Part shown: piece after piece, positions 43,514-51,777 of the stretch
Position numbering within the stretch: position 1 is the first letter of the stretch
Layout of the letters: each line of letters begins with the position of its first letter
Source of the DNA: Candidatus Thorarchaeota archaeon
GTDB lineage: Archaea; Asgardarchaeota; Thorarchaeia; Thorarchaeales; Thorarchaeaceae
Reading direction: 5' to 3'
Length of the DNA: 64,000 nucleotides
Assembly: GCA_020348985.1 (NCBI GenBank)
Contig: CP070761.1
Coordinates: 760,990 to 824,989 of the forward strand
Program-made: the position numbers and the translations under genes
The notes under the pieces: generated by a model
Databases searched by the model: none
Told to the model about the DNA's origin: nothing
The model's input: only the letters and a program-made list of their open reading frames with translations

Positions 43514-44203
43514 TTGACCGCTAGTGGACTGAAGATATCGTTTGACACGCCGACAAATGATCTTGCACTCTTCGTGACGAGGCTCACCAACTACTCACAC
43601 ACGCAATCAAGTGAAGACTTCTCCGAATATGAAGAGCGAATCTTCTCGCAAATCAGGTCATCAAATTCGCTTGAAACTCTGAAGGATGTTGAGACTCTCA
43701 GGATGTACAGAGACCTTTACTGGTCGTTTGGTATGGATCCCACGAAACTTAGAGTCTCCAGTGAGGCTTTGATGAGACGCGTCCTACGAGGGGAGAATCT
43801 TTGGAGAATCTCCAGTCTTGTTGATGTCGTAAACCTGGCCTCTGCCTATCATGGAGTGCCAATTGGATTGATCGACGAGGGCGCCCTAGTAGGGAATCTC
43901 CGCGTAAGAACAGCCCGGAAGGATGAGGTCTTTGTCAGGATAGGGGGCAAAGGACTTGTCTGCAAAGGTCGAGAAGTTGTCCTGTCTGATGACGAGAAGA
44001 TTGTCTGCTTCGGTTACGCAACACATGATTCGGAAATGACTAGGGTCACTCCACAGACGGCGACGATTCTTCTCATTCTATATGGTGCTCCTGGGGTCTC
44101 CTATAGCAAGCTTGAGCAAGCAAACTCGATTACACTTGAAATGGTAGACAAGTGGGTGGACTGTCAAGTTACGGATTCTGAGTACTACCGAGCGATGCAG
44201 TAG
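43514..44203 (+). CDS. B3/B4 tRNA-binding-domain protein
   Basis: 229 aa stand-alone B3/B4 domain, the editing/tRNA-binding module found in phenylalanyl-tRNA synthetase beta and as a separate protein. Seen: YRDLYWSFGMDPTKLRVSSE followed by ALMRRVLRG, SLVDVVNLASAYHGVPIGLID, GNLRVRTARKDEVF and the end strand TPQTATILLILYG. Free-standing members are thought to act in aminoacyl-tRNA editing or as unknown enzymes. TTG start at 43514. The stop is 3 bp from the end of the convergent HerA-like gene. Confidence 0.85.
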   Translation: MTASGLKISFDTPTNDLALFVTRLTNYSHTQSSEDFSEYEERIFSQIRSSNSLETLKDVETLRMYRDLYWSFGMDPTKLRVSSEALMRRVLRGENLWRISSLVDVVNLASAYHGVPIGLIDEGALVGNLRVRTARKDEVFVRIGGKGLVCKGREVVLSDDEKIVCFGYATHDSEMTRVTPQTATILLILYGAPGVSYSKLEQANSITLEMVDKWVDCQVTDSEYYRAMQ

Positions 44204-44205
44204 TG

Positions 44206-46278
44206 CTACGCGAACTCCAACAGTGGTTGACCCAATATCACTCTCTCAAGTAGAGAAGTTCCCTTGGCTCTTTTGACAAGATCCTCAAACTTTCTCCTAA
44301 GTCGCTTCTCGTCGACGTAGTCTGGCTCACGCACTCCGACGCTTTCTATCACGGATGTCAGCAAGACTTCGAAGTCGTATACAAGGTACTCCCTCTTTCT
44401 GCCCTTCTTATCTTCCTTCTTGACCTTCTTCGCAAGCCCAAACTTCACTGATGCTCTTGTTTCTGATAGATAGATTGTCAGGGCTTTCTCGTAGAGAAGT
44501 TCACCTCTCTTTACCAGTTCCTTGAGGAACGGTAGACCAAACCTAGTCTTGGCCACCTGTTCAATTCTGGCAATGAACGCATTCATAATGTCTTCATAGG
44601 ACAACATACCTGCTTTTCCGCGAGTTGAGAATACTTTCTCAGCATCGCTTGCCTTTTGGAACTTCGATTTCTTCTCTGCAAGCTCTCTCTCTTTCCTTTT
44701 GCGTTCTTCTTCCTGCCTTCGAAGCTCTTCCTGCCTCTTCTTTTCTTCTTCCTTCGCTCTCTCAGCTTCTCTTCTCTTCTTCTCTTCTTCCTTCTTCTCT
44801 AGTTCTGCCTGCCGCTGTCGTTCCAGCGCGGCTTGCTCTCGCTCTCTCTTCTTCTTGGCTTCCTCTGCGAGACGCTGCTTCTCTAGTTCTTGTAAGAGCT
44901 TCTGCTGTTGCTCCACCAACTTGGCCATGTGCGTCTGAACATCTTTCTCTGTAAGTGTGATGTGTTCTGTCAGGAGCCACCTAACCGCTATGCTGTTTAC
45001 CTTTGGCTTGAGGTCTGCAGAGGAGAAGATGAAGCTTGCAGTCTGCTGTCCCGGAAGGGCCGTGATTATCTGTTCAGCAGCCTTCTCTCCAGCTATTGGT
45101 TCAAGGATTCTCTCAAGCACTTTCAGTGACTGCTCGCTACTAACCCTTCCTGCAGCAATCGTGTTGAATTGCTCAAATGCCTTGTAGTCAATGTCCTTGG
45201 GACTCTGCGTAGCGATGAGACACTCAATGCCGTACTTTCTGGCTTGTCTAAACAGGAGAAGGTACGTCTCTTTCGGGCCAGGAGCTTTCATCCCTGCTGG
45301 TATGAATGGTGCCGCTTCGTCCTGGAATATGACCATTCTTGGCTTGTCCGTGAAGCCCTGTCTGAGCATCCAAGAGTATAGTTGGTTCAGCACTATCGCT
45401 ATGAAGAAATGCTTCTCTTCTTCGCTTCTAAGCGTCTTGAGGAATATGACATTGATTGGAGTCTTCCCTCCAACTGGTCTAATCAGTTCATCAAAGTCAA
45501 TCTGACCTTCTTCCTTGAACAGGAGTTGAGAAGATCCGACCGTCAATGAGCGAATTGCCGCCGCAAGCTTCGTTCTCTCAGTTTGTTTCATATAGGGTTC
45601 CAAATCCACTCCTATTTCCTCGGCTGGTGCGTCGAGCATATTGGCCAACTCAAGCAGATCGGAGATGTCTCTTTTCTTGTCTTCCCAGATTGTCCGGAGA
45701 AGTTCGTATAGAGCTGCGAATGATTTCGCCTCCCATGATCTCGAAAGCCCAGCCACCTTGGCAAGCACTTTCACCAACGTTCTTGCTGAGTTGTCAAGAA
45801 GACGAATCACATCATCCTGGTCAGCTTTCTTATCCGGCAACTTGAGCGGATTGATTGAGACTGATAGTCCCTTGGAGCTTGCCGGCGTGTATACTCTGAC
45901 TATTACTTTGTCCATGTACTCCTTCAGTCTCTGTGGATCTACTCCTTTTGATTGGAGAACCTTCGGGTCTCCTGGAATCATAAGAGAGGCTATGTCTCCC
46001 TGGGGATCAAAAGCCAAAATGGGAATCCCCTGCAGGGCTGCCTCCTCAAGAATGACTTTGCTCAGAACGGTCTTCCCAGATCCGGTGGACCCAAAGACTC
46101 CGCCATGTCTACGAAGCAAGTCGACAGATATTTCGAACTTCTCAGCCGTCCTCTTTCCATCTTTGTCCAGTTTTGAGCCTAACCAAAGCTTACCATCGCC
46201 CATGATTATCACCACAAGTCGTCCGGTTTCCCGAAATCCCACCTGTTCTTCGCTTGTAGAGCCATTGTGGCTCGACAT
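44206..46278 (-). CDS. HerA-like ATPase with long charged coiled coil
   Basis: 690 aa. FtsK/HerA-type P-loop ATPase in the N-terminal 435 residues: Walker A GSTGSGKT at 63-70 preceded by LRRHGGVF, AFDPQGDIASLMIPGD, the Walker B/DE segment MVIFQDEAAPFIP at about 320, and a sensor ATQSPKDI. Residues about 440-555 are an uninterrupted run of E, K, R and Q, a long coiled coil or single alpha-helix. A C-terminal domain of about 130 residues contains a basic KKVKKEDKKGRKREYLVYDF segment. Similar to DUF853/HerA-like DNA-translocating ATPases; partner nuclease not adjacent. M27 (46200) is an alternative start. Confidence 0.85.
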   Translation of the reverse strand: MSSHNGSTSEEQVGFRETGRLVVIIMGDGKLWLGSKLDKDGKRTAEKFEISVDLLRRHGGVFGSTGSGKTVLSKVILEEAALQGIPILAFDPQGDIASLMIPGDPKVLQSKGVDPQRLKEYMDKVIVRVYTPASSKGLSVSINPLKLPDKKADQDDVIRLLDNSARTLVKVLAKVAGLSRSWEAKSFAALYELLRTIWEDKKRDISDLLELANMLDAPAEEIGVDLEPYMKQTERTKLAAAIRSLTVGSSQLLFKEEGQIDFDELIRPVGGKTPINVIFLKTLRSEEEKHFFIAIVLNQLYSWMLRQGFTDKPRMVIFQDEAAPFIPAGMKAPGPKETYLLLFRQARKYGIECLIATQSPKDIDYKAFEQFNTIAAGRVSSEQSLKVLERILEPIAGEKAAEQIITALPGQQTASFIFSSADLKPKVNSIAVRWLLTEHITLTEKDVQTHMAKLVEQQQKLLQELEKQRLAEEAKKKREREQAALERQRQAELEKKEEEKKRREAERAKEEEKKRQEELRRQEEERKRKERELAEKKSKFQKASDAEKVFSTRGKAGMLSYEDIMNAFIARIEQVAKTRFGLPFLKELVKRGELLYEKALTIYLSETRASVKFGLAKKVKKEDKKGRKREYLVYDFEVLLTSVIESVGVREPDYVDEKRLRRKFEDLVKRAKGTSLLERVILGQPLLEFA

Positions 46279-46334
46279 TTATCTTATTTGTTGATGGGGG
46301 TCCCTAGAAGAGTTCTGTATCCACAGACTTTCTA

Positions 46335-46368
46335 AAACAAGGAGAAAGGATGAGGGAGTCCCTCATCC
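46335..46368 (-). terminator. Perfect 10-bp hairpin terminator (- strand)
   Basis: GGATGAGGGA (46348-46357) and TCCCTCATCC (46359-46368) form a perfect inverted repeat. On the - strand it is followed by TTTCTCCTTGTTTT. It ends the MFS/membrane-protein operon 11 bp after the stop at 46380 and precedes the HerA-like gene. Confidence 0.85.
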
Positions 46369-46379
46369 GTTGTTCTGTT

Positions 46380-47012
46380 CTATTCTCCACCGACTGGTTC
46401 GTATCTTCTTCCCAAGAAGAATACAATCAGGAGCACGAGCACTATGGCAAACACACCAAGAGTTCCTGCCGCTATGTTATACGAGTTTGTGGTCACCCAG
46501 ACCCAGTCAAGACCTAGCTTGATTCCAGCCATTATTCCACCAATGAAGAGTGAAACCAGCATGAATCTTGAGGTCATTTCCTTTACCTGTCCAACCTCTC
46601 CCGCCTCCATGATAGCAGCGCTGAAGAATACAAACACAAACAGAAACACATACGCAATAACAATCATTGATCCGATATCAAAGAGAAATCTCTGAATGGT
46701 GTCATCTCCCGCAATACTTGGAGGGTATTGGATGCCAATTATCAGGATAGCGGCAATGGCGTAGAGGAAGACAAACATATTGCTGATTAGCTTGTCTTCG
46801 GGATGCACAAAGCCTGTAATCTCAGTGAATGTAGTAATTGTGGACATTACTAACACAACTATGAATAGTCCAGCACCTGCGATCCAAGTATAGTAAGGAT
46901 ACGGAGTTGCAGCACCGAGACCAAGGAGCAAATACCATAGGATTGCTGAAAACCCAAGAACCGCAATACCAAGCCCTGAAAGGATATTGCTTATTGTCGT
47001 AAGCCTAACCAT
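46380..47012 (-). CDS. Hypothetical membrane protein, 210 aa, six helices
   Basis: Six hydrophobic segments (about 10-32, 40-62, 78-98, 112-136, 147-165 and 175-203) with minimal loops and a short tail (GRRYEPVGGE). No transporter motif recognised. Gap of 39 bp to the upstream MFS gene, followed by a strong terminator, so the two form a short operon and may act together. Confidence 0.7.
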   Translation of the reverse strand: MVRLTTISNILSGLGIAVLGFSAILWYLLLGLGAATPYPYYTWIAGAGLFIVVLVMSTITTFTEITGFVHPEDKLISNMFVFLYAIAAILIIGIQYPPSIAGDDTIQRFLFDIGSMIVIAYVFLFVFVFFSAAIMEAGEVGQVKEMTSRFMLVSLFIGGIMAGIKLGLDWVWVTTNSYNIAAGTLGVFAIVLVLLIVFFLGRRYEPVGGE

Positions 47013-47051
47013 AGACGACCTCCCCTTAAGGGACTCTGCACGGTCGGTAAG

Positions 47052-48299
47052 TTAGGCGTCTATTAACTTTTGCTCAGCCAACGATTTTTCGGTTTTCTCA
47101 CTTCTAACCTCTGGCATGAAGTACGTTCCTGCAATCGCTACAGCAATCAGTATTGCAACCAGCACAGCCATGCCAATTAGACCGTAGGTTCCATAGGCAA
47201 CGCCTCCCAAGGTTGGCCCAATGATCATTCCGGAACCAAAGAAGATGCTGTACACACCCATGGTGGTACCCCGTGAATCTTCTGCTGCAACGTCCGTCAG
47301 ATACGCCATTGCGGCTGGTGGAAATGCTCCTGCAATGAAACCAAAGGTGGGCAACAATGGCCATACTGACCAAAGAGCTTCGATACCACCAGGCCCGGAG
47401 TTTGATACCAGCAAGAATGCCAAGATTCCGAAGCCTATGAGGCCGAACGCGATAAAGGGTCTTCTTTTCATGTAGTAGTCTGAAAGGTGGCCCATGACAA
47501 TTATGCCAAGTATCAATGCCCCACCGAGCATCCCGAACAGAATAATCATGTCTATTGCGGTAAGTGTGAAGTAATCGTGTAGAATGATCTTGGCATATCC
47601 TATTAGCATTCCATACATTGAGATGATAGGGACATAGACCGGGATCAGTTGCTGAATCTTTCTGTCAGAAGCTACCTCTCTTAGGAGTCTGAAAATGCTG
47701 ATCTCAACGTGGATGTGCTCCCGAGTCTCTTTGATTGAGAGTAGGGCGATGACTCCGCTAACTGCGCATGCTGAACCCGCAGAAGCAAGTACGATGAACG
47801 GAGTGAATCCGATCTCGGGTGTAAGCAGTAAGACTCCGAGTCCAAACCCGCCGACCAGCCCAAATAGCGTTGATAGGTCGTAGTATCCCATCAACCTCGC
47901 GCGATTATGCTCATCTGACATATCTGCTATCATTGAAAGGGTTGTTGAGACCTTGGAAGCCGCGCCAATACCAAATACGGCTGAGGCTAAGAATAGAACA
48001 ATGATGTTCGGTGTGATCGCGAAGAGGAACGCAGCAGCACCTGTTATGAATAGACTGCCCACAAAGATGGGTCTTCTGCCAATCCGGTCGCTGTATGAAC
48101 CAAAGAATGAAACAGAAGCGAGTTCAGCGAACGGATAGATTACCAATACTGCTCCAATTGCCCAGAGCTCAAGTCCTGTTCCCATGTAGGCGGGGTCCTG
48201 AATGGAGGCAATGCTGATGTAGAAGGAAGCGCGCATTATTAGAGTGACAAAGTACAGTGCCAATAGATTCCATTTGTGTTCAGAGGCTCTAAGACCCAT
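47052..48299 (-). CDS. Major facilitator superfamily transporter
   Basis: 415 aa from ATG 48299, 12 transmembrane helices. The MFS loop motif FGSYSDRIGRRPIFVGS between helices 2 and 3 is present and repeated in the second half as GHLSDYYMKRRPFIAFG. Drug/proton antiporter-like efflux is plausible but not demonstrable. The frame opens at 48344, but a TTATAA at 48347 would place the transcript start near 48322, and AACAGGAG lies about 8 bases before ATG 48299, so the shorter form is preferred. Confidence 0.88.
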   Translation of the reverse strand: MGLRASEHKWNLLALYFVTLIMRASFYISIASIQDPAYMGTGLELWAIGAVLVIYPFAELASVSFFGSYSDRIGRRPIFVGSLFITGAAAFLFAITPNIIVLFLASAVFGIGAASKVSTTLSMIADMSDEHNRARLMGYYDLSTLFGLVGGFGLGVLLLTPEIGFTPFIVLASAGSACAVSGVIALLSIKETREHIHVEISIFRLLREVASDRKIQQLIPVYVPIISMYGMLIGYAKIILHDYFTLTAIDMIILFGMLGGALILGIIVMGHLSDYYMKRRPFIAFGLIGFGILAFLLVSNSGPGGIEALWSVWPLLPTFGFIAGAFPPAAMAYLTDVAAEDSRGTTMGVYSIFFGSGMIIGPTLGGVAYGTYGLIGMAVLVAILIAVAIAGTYFMPEVRSEKTEKSLAEQKLIDA

Positions 48300-48345
48300 C
48301 TGGGGCAACTCCTGTTTTGAGGTGCGCTGGCGAAACAGCATCATC

Positions 48346-48353
48346 GTTATAAG
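48346..48353. promoter_or_regulatory. Palindromic TATA shared by MFS and DUF3303-like genes
   Basis: GTTATAAGC holds a TTATAA palindrome in the gap between divergent genes. Rightwards it lies about 27 bp before ATG 48377 (a leaderless start); leftwards it lies about 50 bp from ATG 48299 of the MFS gene. No other TATA-like element fits either gene. Confidence 0.5.
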
Positions 48354-48376
48354 CTATCCCGTATCCCCTCCTCGGC

Positions 48377-48739
48377 ATGGGCGTGAAAAGGGTCCCCACC
48401 GATGTGGTGGGGTCGGAGTTTGTCTACATTGTATTGTATAGACTCCGAATCATGACAGATGAGGAATCCCGTGATTGGCTGAAACGCTGGGCTGAGATCC
48501 GCAAGAGTCTGCCAAAGGGCATCAAAATTGTAGCAGAAGCTGGCAATGCTTTTGGCACTGAGTTCACTGGATTCACGATATTTGAAGGGCCCTTTGCCAA
48601 GTTTGAGGAACTCCATTCGAATCTGGAGCTCTACTCAAGTCATCTTGTTGAGAAAACCAGAACTATCATTGGAACAAAAGGAATTGGGGCGCCAAAATCG
48701 CAGCTTCAGAAGATTCTCAGAGATCGCCCAATAGACTGA
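48377..48739 (+). CDS. Small alpha/beta protein, DUF3303-like
   Basis: 120 aa. After a short N-terminus it shows a ferredoxin-like alpha/beta layout: strand EFVYIVLYRLR, helix DEESRDWLKRWAEIRKSL, strand IKIVAEAGNAFGTEFTGFTI, helix FAKFEELHSNLEL. This resembles the DUF3303/GYD-like small dimeric domains; I cannot name a function. ATG 48377 is preferred (TATA at the right distance for a leaderless mRNA, and the first strand would be lost from ATG 48452). A perfect hairpin (48394-48412) lies within the first codons. Confidence 0.6.
   Translation: MGVKRVPTDVVGSEFVYIVLYRLRIMTDEESRDWLKRWAEIRKSLPKGIKIVAEAGNAFGTEFTGFTIFEGPFAKFEELHSNLELYSSHLVEKTRTIIGTKGIGAPKSQLQKILRDRPID
48394..48412 (+). other. 7-bp perfect hairpin at the start of the 48377 gene
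   Basis: CCCCACC (48394-48400) and GGTGGGG (48406-48412) around GATGT. In the mRNA it would form a stable stem 17 bases from the start codon and could limit translation. Confidence 0.5.
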
Positions 48740-48791
48740 GACTCTTCCACGCTGTGGTCCGATTACCACTTAAAAGACTGAGGCTGACAGT

Positions 48792-50555
48792 TTGTCGTAC
48801 AGTTTTCCGCGAAAGACGGGCATTGTCCTACTATTCGCCGCTGCAGTGGGAATCATTCTCTTTATGGTGGCTCCTGATGACATTACACCAGGAATCTATC
48901 AGGCTCGGCTGACCATCGATTCGCCTACAATCAGGGTTGATGAGGAGTACAATGTCACAGTCTTGCATGAGGGACCTGACCATTACCAGACGGTACACTA
49001 TGTTGGTGACGGGACAAACGCAACAATCGTAGCTAGAGACGAACTGCAAATACTACCAGGCAGCCGCTTCTCATTTGTAATCACAGCACAAGGCACTCCC
49101 CTTCAGGCCGGCCAAATTCTCGTACAGATCACGAACGAAGCCGGATACAACCAATCACTTCGAACAACAAGGCAATCTGAACAGACTTTCTATGTTGAGC
49201 TCCAACCATTGGTTCAGTCCAGGTATGCTGTCATGATTCTTGCCGTTGTGGCGATTCTCTGGTTCACAGAGGGCATCAGCCTGGTTGCGACATCCCTTCT
49301 AATACCGGTAATGATCGTGATGTCTGAGATTCATTCACCGCGAGTTGTTCTTGCATCCTTCTTCGATCCTGCTGTTGCTTTGATACTTGGAGGGTTTCTG
49401 ATTGGAAGGGCTCTCAGCAAATACGAGCTGGACAAACGACTGGCACTACTTATTCTCTTCAGGGGGCCTGGAAGTGGTTCAAGTCTTCTTCTTACCGTCA
49501 TGGGAGTAACGGCGTTCTTGTCGATGTGGATAAGCAATACAGCGTCCGCCGCTATAATGATTCCAATTGCATTGGCCGTCATCTCTAGAATCAGGAACAG
49601 CGGCGTGAGAGATCAGTACGCCAAGGCGCTCGTATTGGGAGTGGCATATTCTGCAACTGTTGGAGGAGTTGGCAGTCTCGTGGGCTCACCTCCCAATCCG
49701 CTCGCAGCAAGCTACATCAACTCTTTTCTCGGGATACAGTTCTCTTTCATTTCATGGTTGCCGTTTGGCTTTCCAGTTCTCCTGATCATGCTTCCAGTTG
49801 TCTGGCGCTGGCTAATCTATCGATTCAAACTGCCCAAAGATATCGAGGAAATGCAAGAACTTAAGCTAGTCTCGGAGAAAGAGCTTCTAAGATTGGGTCC
49901 AATGACCGCACAACAGAGATTGGTCGTGGCAGTCTTCATTGCAGTGGTCGCATTGTGGCTGACTGAAGAGCTGCCTGACTTCATCTCTGTAGTCGTTGGC
50001 TGGACCGGTCATGGCATTTCCAGCTCCATCGTTGCACTCATTGGCGGTGTCACACTAATGGTTCTACGACTACTTGATGAACGAGATGTGTCTAGAGAAG
50101 TTGGATGGTCTTCAATATTGATCTTGGGTAGCGGCATCGCATTAGGGGGCGCAATGATTGATACTGGTGTATCCGCCTTCTTGGCCTATCAAATGGGCGC
50201 CCTAGGTCTATTCCCGCCTTTGATTGTCATATTGATTGTTGGTGTCATAGCAGTTATGCTGACCATGGTGGCCTCAAACACTGGAGCAGCGGTCATACTC
50301 ATTCCAATAGCGATTCCTCTAGCTGCGAGTCTTGGAATAGACCCACTTCTGTTGACCATGGTTATAGCGATAGCCGTGTCAATGGACTTTGCACTGCCGA
50401 CCGGCACCCCTCCATCGACAATTGCCTATAGCACAGGGGAGCTCGAATTAGGTGAGATGATACGGACCGGACTAGTTATCGATTTCATTGCTATCGTCGT
50501 TGTCTCAATCGCCGCAGTGTCACTCTGGGCATTCCTTGGTCTTGTGGTCTTGTAG
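48792..50555 (+). CDS. SLC13/DASS-family anion symporter
   Basis: 587 aa. After one N-terminal helix (about 8-26) comes a beta-rich extracytoplasmic domain (about 30-135) not found in standard family members, then about 11 transmembrane helices of the divalent anion:sodium symporter family (CitT/ArsB relatives). The two SNT motifs that bind substrate and Na+ are intact: WISNTASAAIMIPIA and VASNTGAAVILIPIA, with GGVGSLVGSPPNPL and DFALPTGTPPS as the hairpin partners. Likely substrate is a dicarboxylate, sulfate or similar anion. TTG start at 48792; no better start is available. Confidence 0.88.
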   Translation: MSYSFPRKTGIVLLFAAAVGIILFMVAPDDITPGIYQARLTIDSPTIRVDEEYNVTVLHEGPDHYQTVHYVGDGTNATIVARDELQILPGSRFSFVITAQGTPLQAGQILVQITNEAGYNQSLRTTRQSEQTFYVELQPLVQSRYAVMILAVVAILWFTEGISLVATSLLIPVMIVMSEIHSPRVVLASFFDPAVALILGGFLIGRALSKYELDKRLALLILFRGPGSGSSLLLTVMGVTAFLSMWISNTASAAIMIPIALAVISRIRNSGVRDQYAKALVLGVAYSATVGGVGSLVGSPPNPLAASYINSFLGIQFSFISWLPFGFPVLLIMLPVVWRWLIYRFKLPKDIEEMQELKLVSEKELLRLGPMTAQQRLVVAVFIAVVALWLTEELPDFISVVVGWTGHGISSSIVALIGGVTLMVLRLLDERDVSREVGWSSILILGSGIALGGAMIDTGVSAFLAYQMGALGLFPPLIVILIVGVIAVMLTMVASNTGAAVILIPIAIPLAASLGIDPLLLTMVIAIAVSMDFALPTGTPPSTIAYSTGELELGEMIRTGLVIDFIAIVVVSIAAVSLWAFLGLVVL

Positions 50556-50576
50556 GCGCCACGATTTCACGTCAAG

Positions 50577-50583
50577 TTTAAAT
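50577..50583 (+). promoter_or_regulatory. TATA box of the gene at 50620
   Basis: TTTAAAT followed by CTCAAGG; expected transcript start near 50607, about 13 bp before the ATG. The same TTTAAATC core precedes the next gene. Confidence 0.5.
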
Positions 50584-50619
50584 CTCAAGGCTGTCGCTAT
50601 GGCCGGTTAGTGATGCGAG

Positions 50620-51390
50620 ATGAATTGGCTTGCGAAAATCATCGCAGGAGAACCTGACGAATTCGTGCATGCTAAGCTGATGAAGTATGGCATCGGCGAA
50701 CATCCCGGACCAAGAATCAAATTGACAATCAGCGGCACAAAGATTGGATTCAAGGGTGATCTTGATACAGAGAAGATCCTAGTCAGAGGCTACCTCCATG
50801 GTGTTGCAGACGGTGCTCAGAAGGTCAAGGGCATTGTGATCTGCTACTCAGATAGACAAGAGGCATTCACTGAACAGCCTGTTCCGTTGTACTGGCAGAA
50901 GTCAAAGGGTAAACTCGCTAGTGTATTCAAGGCGAAACTTGATGATCGAATTCCATTGGACGACATTCGTCAGCTTGTCAACGTTGACGATCCAACTACG
51001 TTCTTCCTCCTGAGCTTGTCTCCGGGCGACGGTACGAAACCTTGGAAGTTGACTACAAAGACATCTTTTCCAAAGAGTGGCCCTGCAGATGAAGAGGATG
51101 AGGAAAAGGAAAAGGATCCTGTCTTCGTGAAGGGGTCATTTGCTAACTCGCCTGAGATGATGGACTATATTCTTGACGTCATCTTTCCAGACTTTAAGGA
51201 TGAGATTGGTCCCAAGTCTAAGAAGATAAGCCTCAAACACAAGATTGTCATTGAAGACATAGAAGTTCCAGACGATCCGAGCCTTTCCTTCAGTGAGAAG
51301 CGGAAGTTGGCAAAGAAGAAGTCGCGTCTCGAAAGAACTCTTTCCGTAGATGACAAAGAACTAACGAAGGAGTACTCGTTCTCAGCATGA
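50620..51390 (+). CDS. Hypothetical protein with sporulation-protein-like beta domain, 256 aa
   Basis: Soluble, highly charged protein. Residues about 1-140 are beta-rich (PRIKLTISGTKIGFKGDLDT, ILVRGYLHGVADGAQKVKGI, then VPLYWQKSKGKL) and superficially recall SpoOM/arrestin-like beta-sandwich proteins; I do not claim homology. A very acidic linker (DEEDEEKEKD) leads to a helical, Lys-rich C-terminus (SEKRKLAKKKSRLE). No family recognised. Preceded by its own TATA element. Confidence 0.6.
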   Translation: MNWLAKIIAGEPDEFVHAKLMKYGIGEHPGPRIKLTISGTKIGFKGDLDTEKILVRGYLHGVADGAQKVKGIVICYSDRQEAFTEQPVPLYWQKSKGKLASVFKAKLDDRIPLDDIRQLVNVDDPTTFFLLSLSPGDGTKPWKLTTKTSFPKSGPADEEDEEKEKDPVFVKGSFANSPEMMDYILDVIFPDFKDEIGPKSKKISLKHKIVIEDIEVPDDPSLSFSEKRKLAKKKSRLERTLSVDDKELTKEYSFSA

Positions 51391-51409
51391 TAATTGAACG
51401 ACCATCATC

Positions 51410-51416
51410 TTTAAAT
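51410..51416 (+). promoter_or_regulatory. TATA box of the gene at 51465
   Basis: TTTAAAT followed by CGAGTTC; expected transcript start near 51440, about 25 bp before ATG 51465. It shares the TTTAAATC core with the element at 50577. Confidence 0.5.
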
Positions 51417-51464
51417 CGAGTTCAGAGGGGCGGTCACGGCAGATTCTGAAGAGTGGTGCATGCA

Positions 51465-51668
51465 ATGCTACAGACAGGTTTCGAAGCCTTGTACGGATAC
51501 ATCTCATTGGCCTTCATACTTTTTGGCATCTTCGCAATAGGCTGGTTGATTATTCACGTTGAATACAGCAGGCACTTCTCTTGGTTCAAAGTGATATCTG
51601 CCGCGGTGCTTGGCTCACTCTTCCTCGGCTTTGGAATTCACTTTCTCATTCTATCTTTTGCATTATGA
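51465..51668 (+). CDS. Small two-helix membrane protein, 67 aa
   Basis: Two transmembrane segments (YISLAFILFGIFAIGWLIIH and VISAAVLGSLFLGFGIHFLI) joined by a short basic/aromatic loop (VEYSRHFSWFK). No family recognised. ATG 51465 is preferred over the GTG at 51453. Own TATA element at 51410, so probably a monocistronic gene between two unknown genes. Confidence 0.55.
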   Translation: MLQTGFEALYGYISLAFILFGIFAIGWLIIHVEYSRHFSWFKVISAAVLGSLFLGFGIHFLILSFAL

Positions 51669-51750
51669 AGAACGTGTGAAGTCAAAGTGGTAGTTTGACA
51701 CATAATCGACTCAAATGTGACTCTTTCACTGACAATGTACACAAACAACC

Positions 51751-51757
51751 TATATTT
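51751..51757 (+). promoter_or_regulatory. TATA-like element for the helicase cassette
   Basis: TATATTT lies about 25 bp before the TTG at 51778, so the transcript probably begins at or near the start codon (leaderless). Confidence 0.5.
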
Positions 51758-51777
51758 GCCTATGAAATGATTCGACA

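Noticed and set aside
44625-45129. Ser/Leu-rich + strand frames opposite the HerA-like gene
   Set aside because: They are the antisense image of the E/K/R-rich coiled-coil codons and have no independent support.
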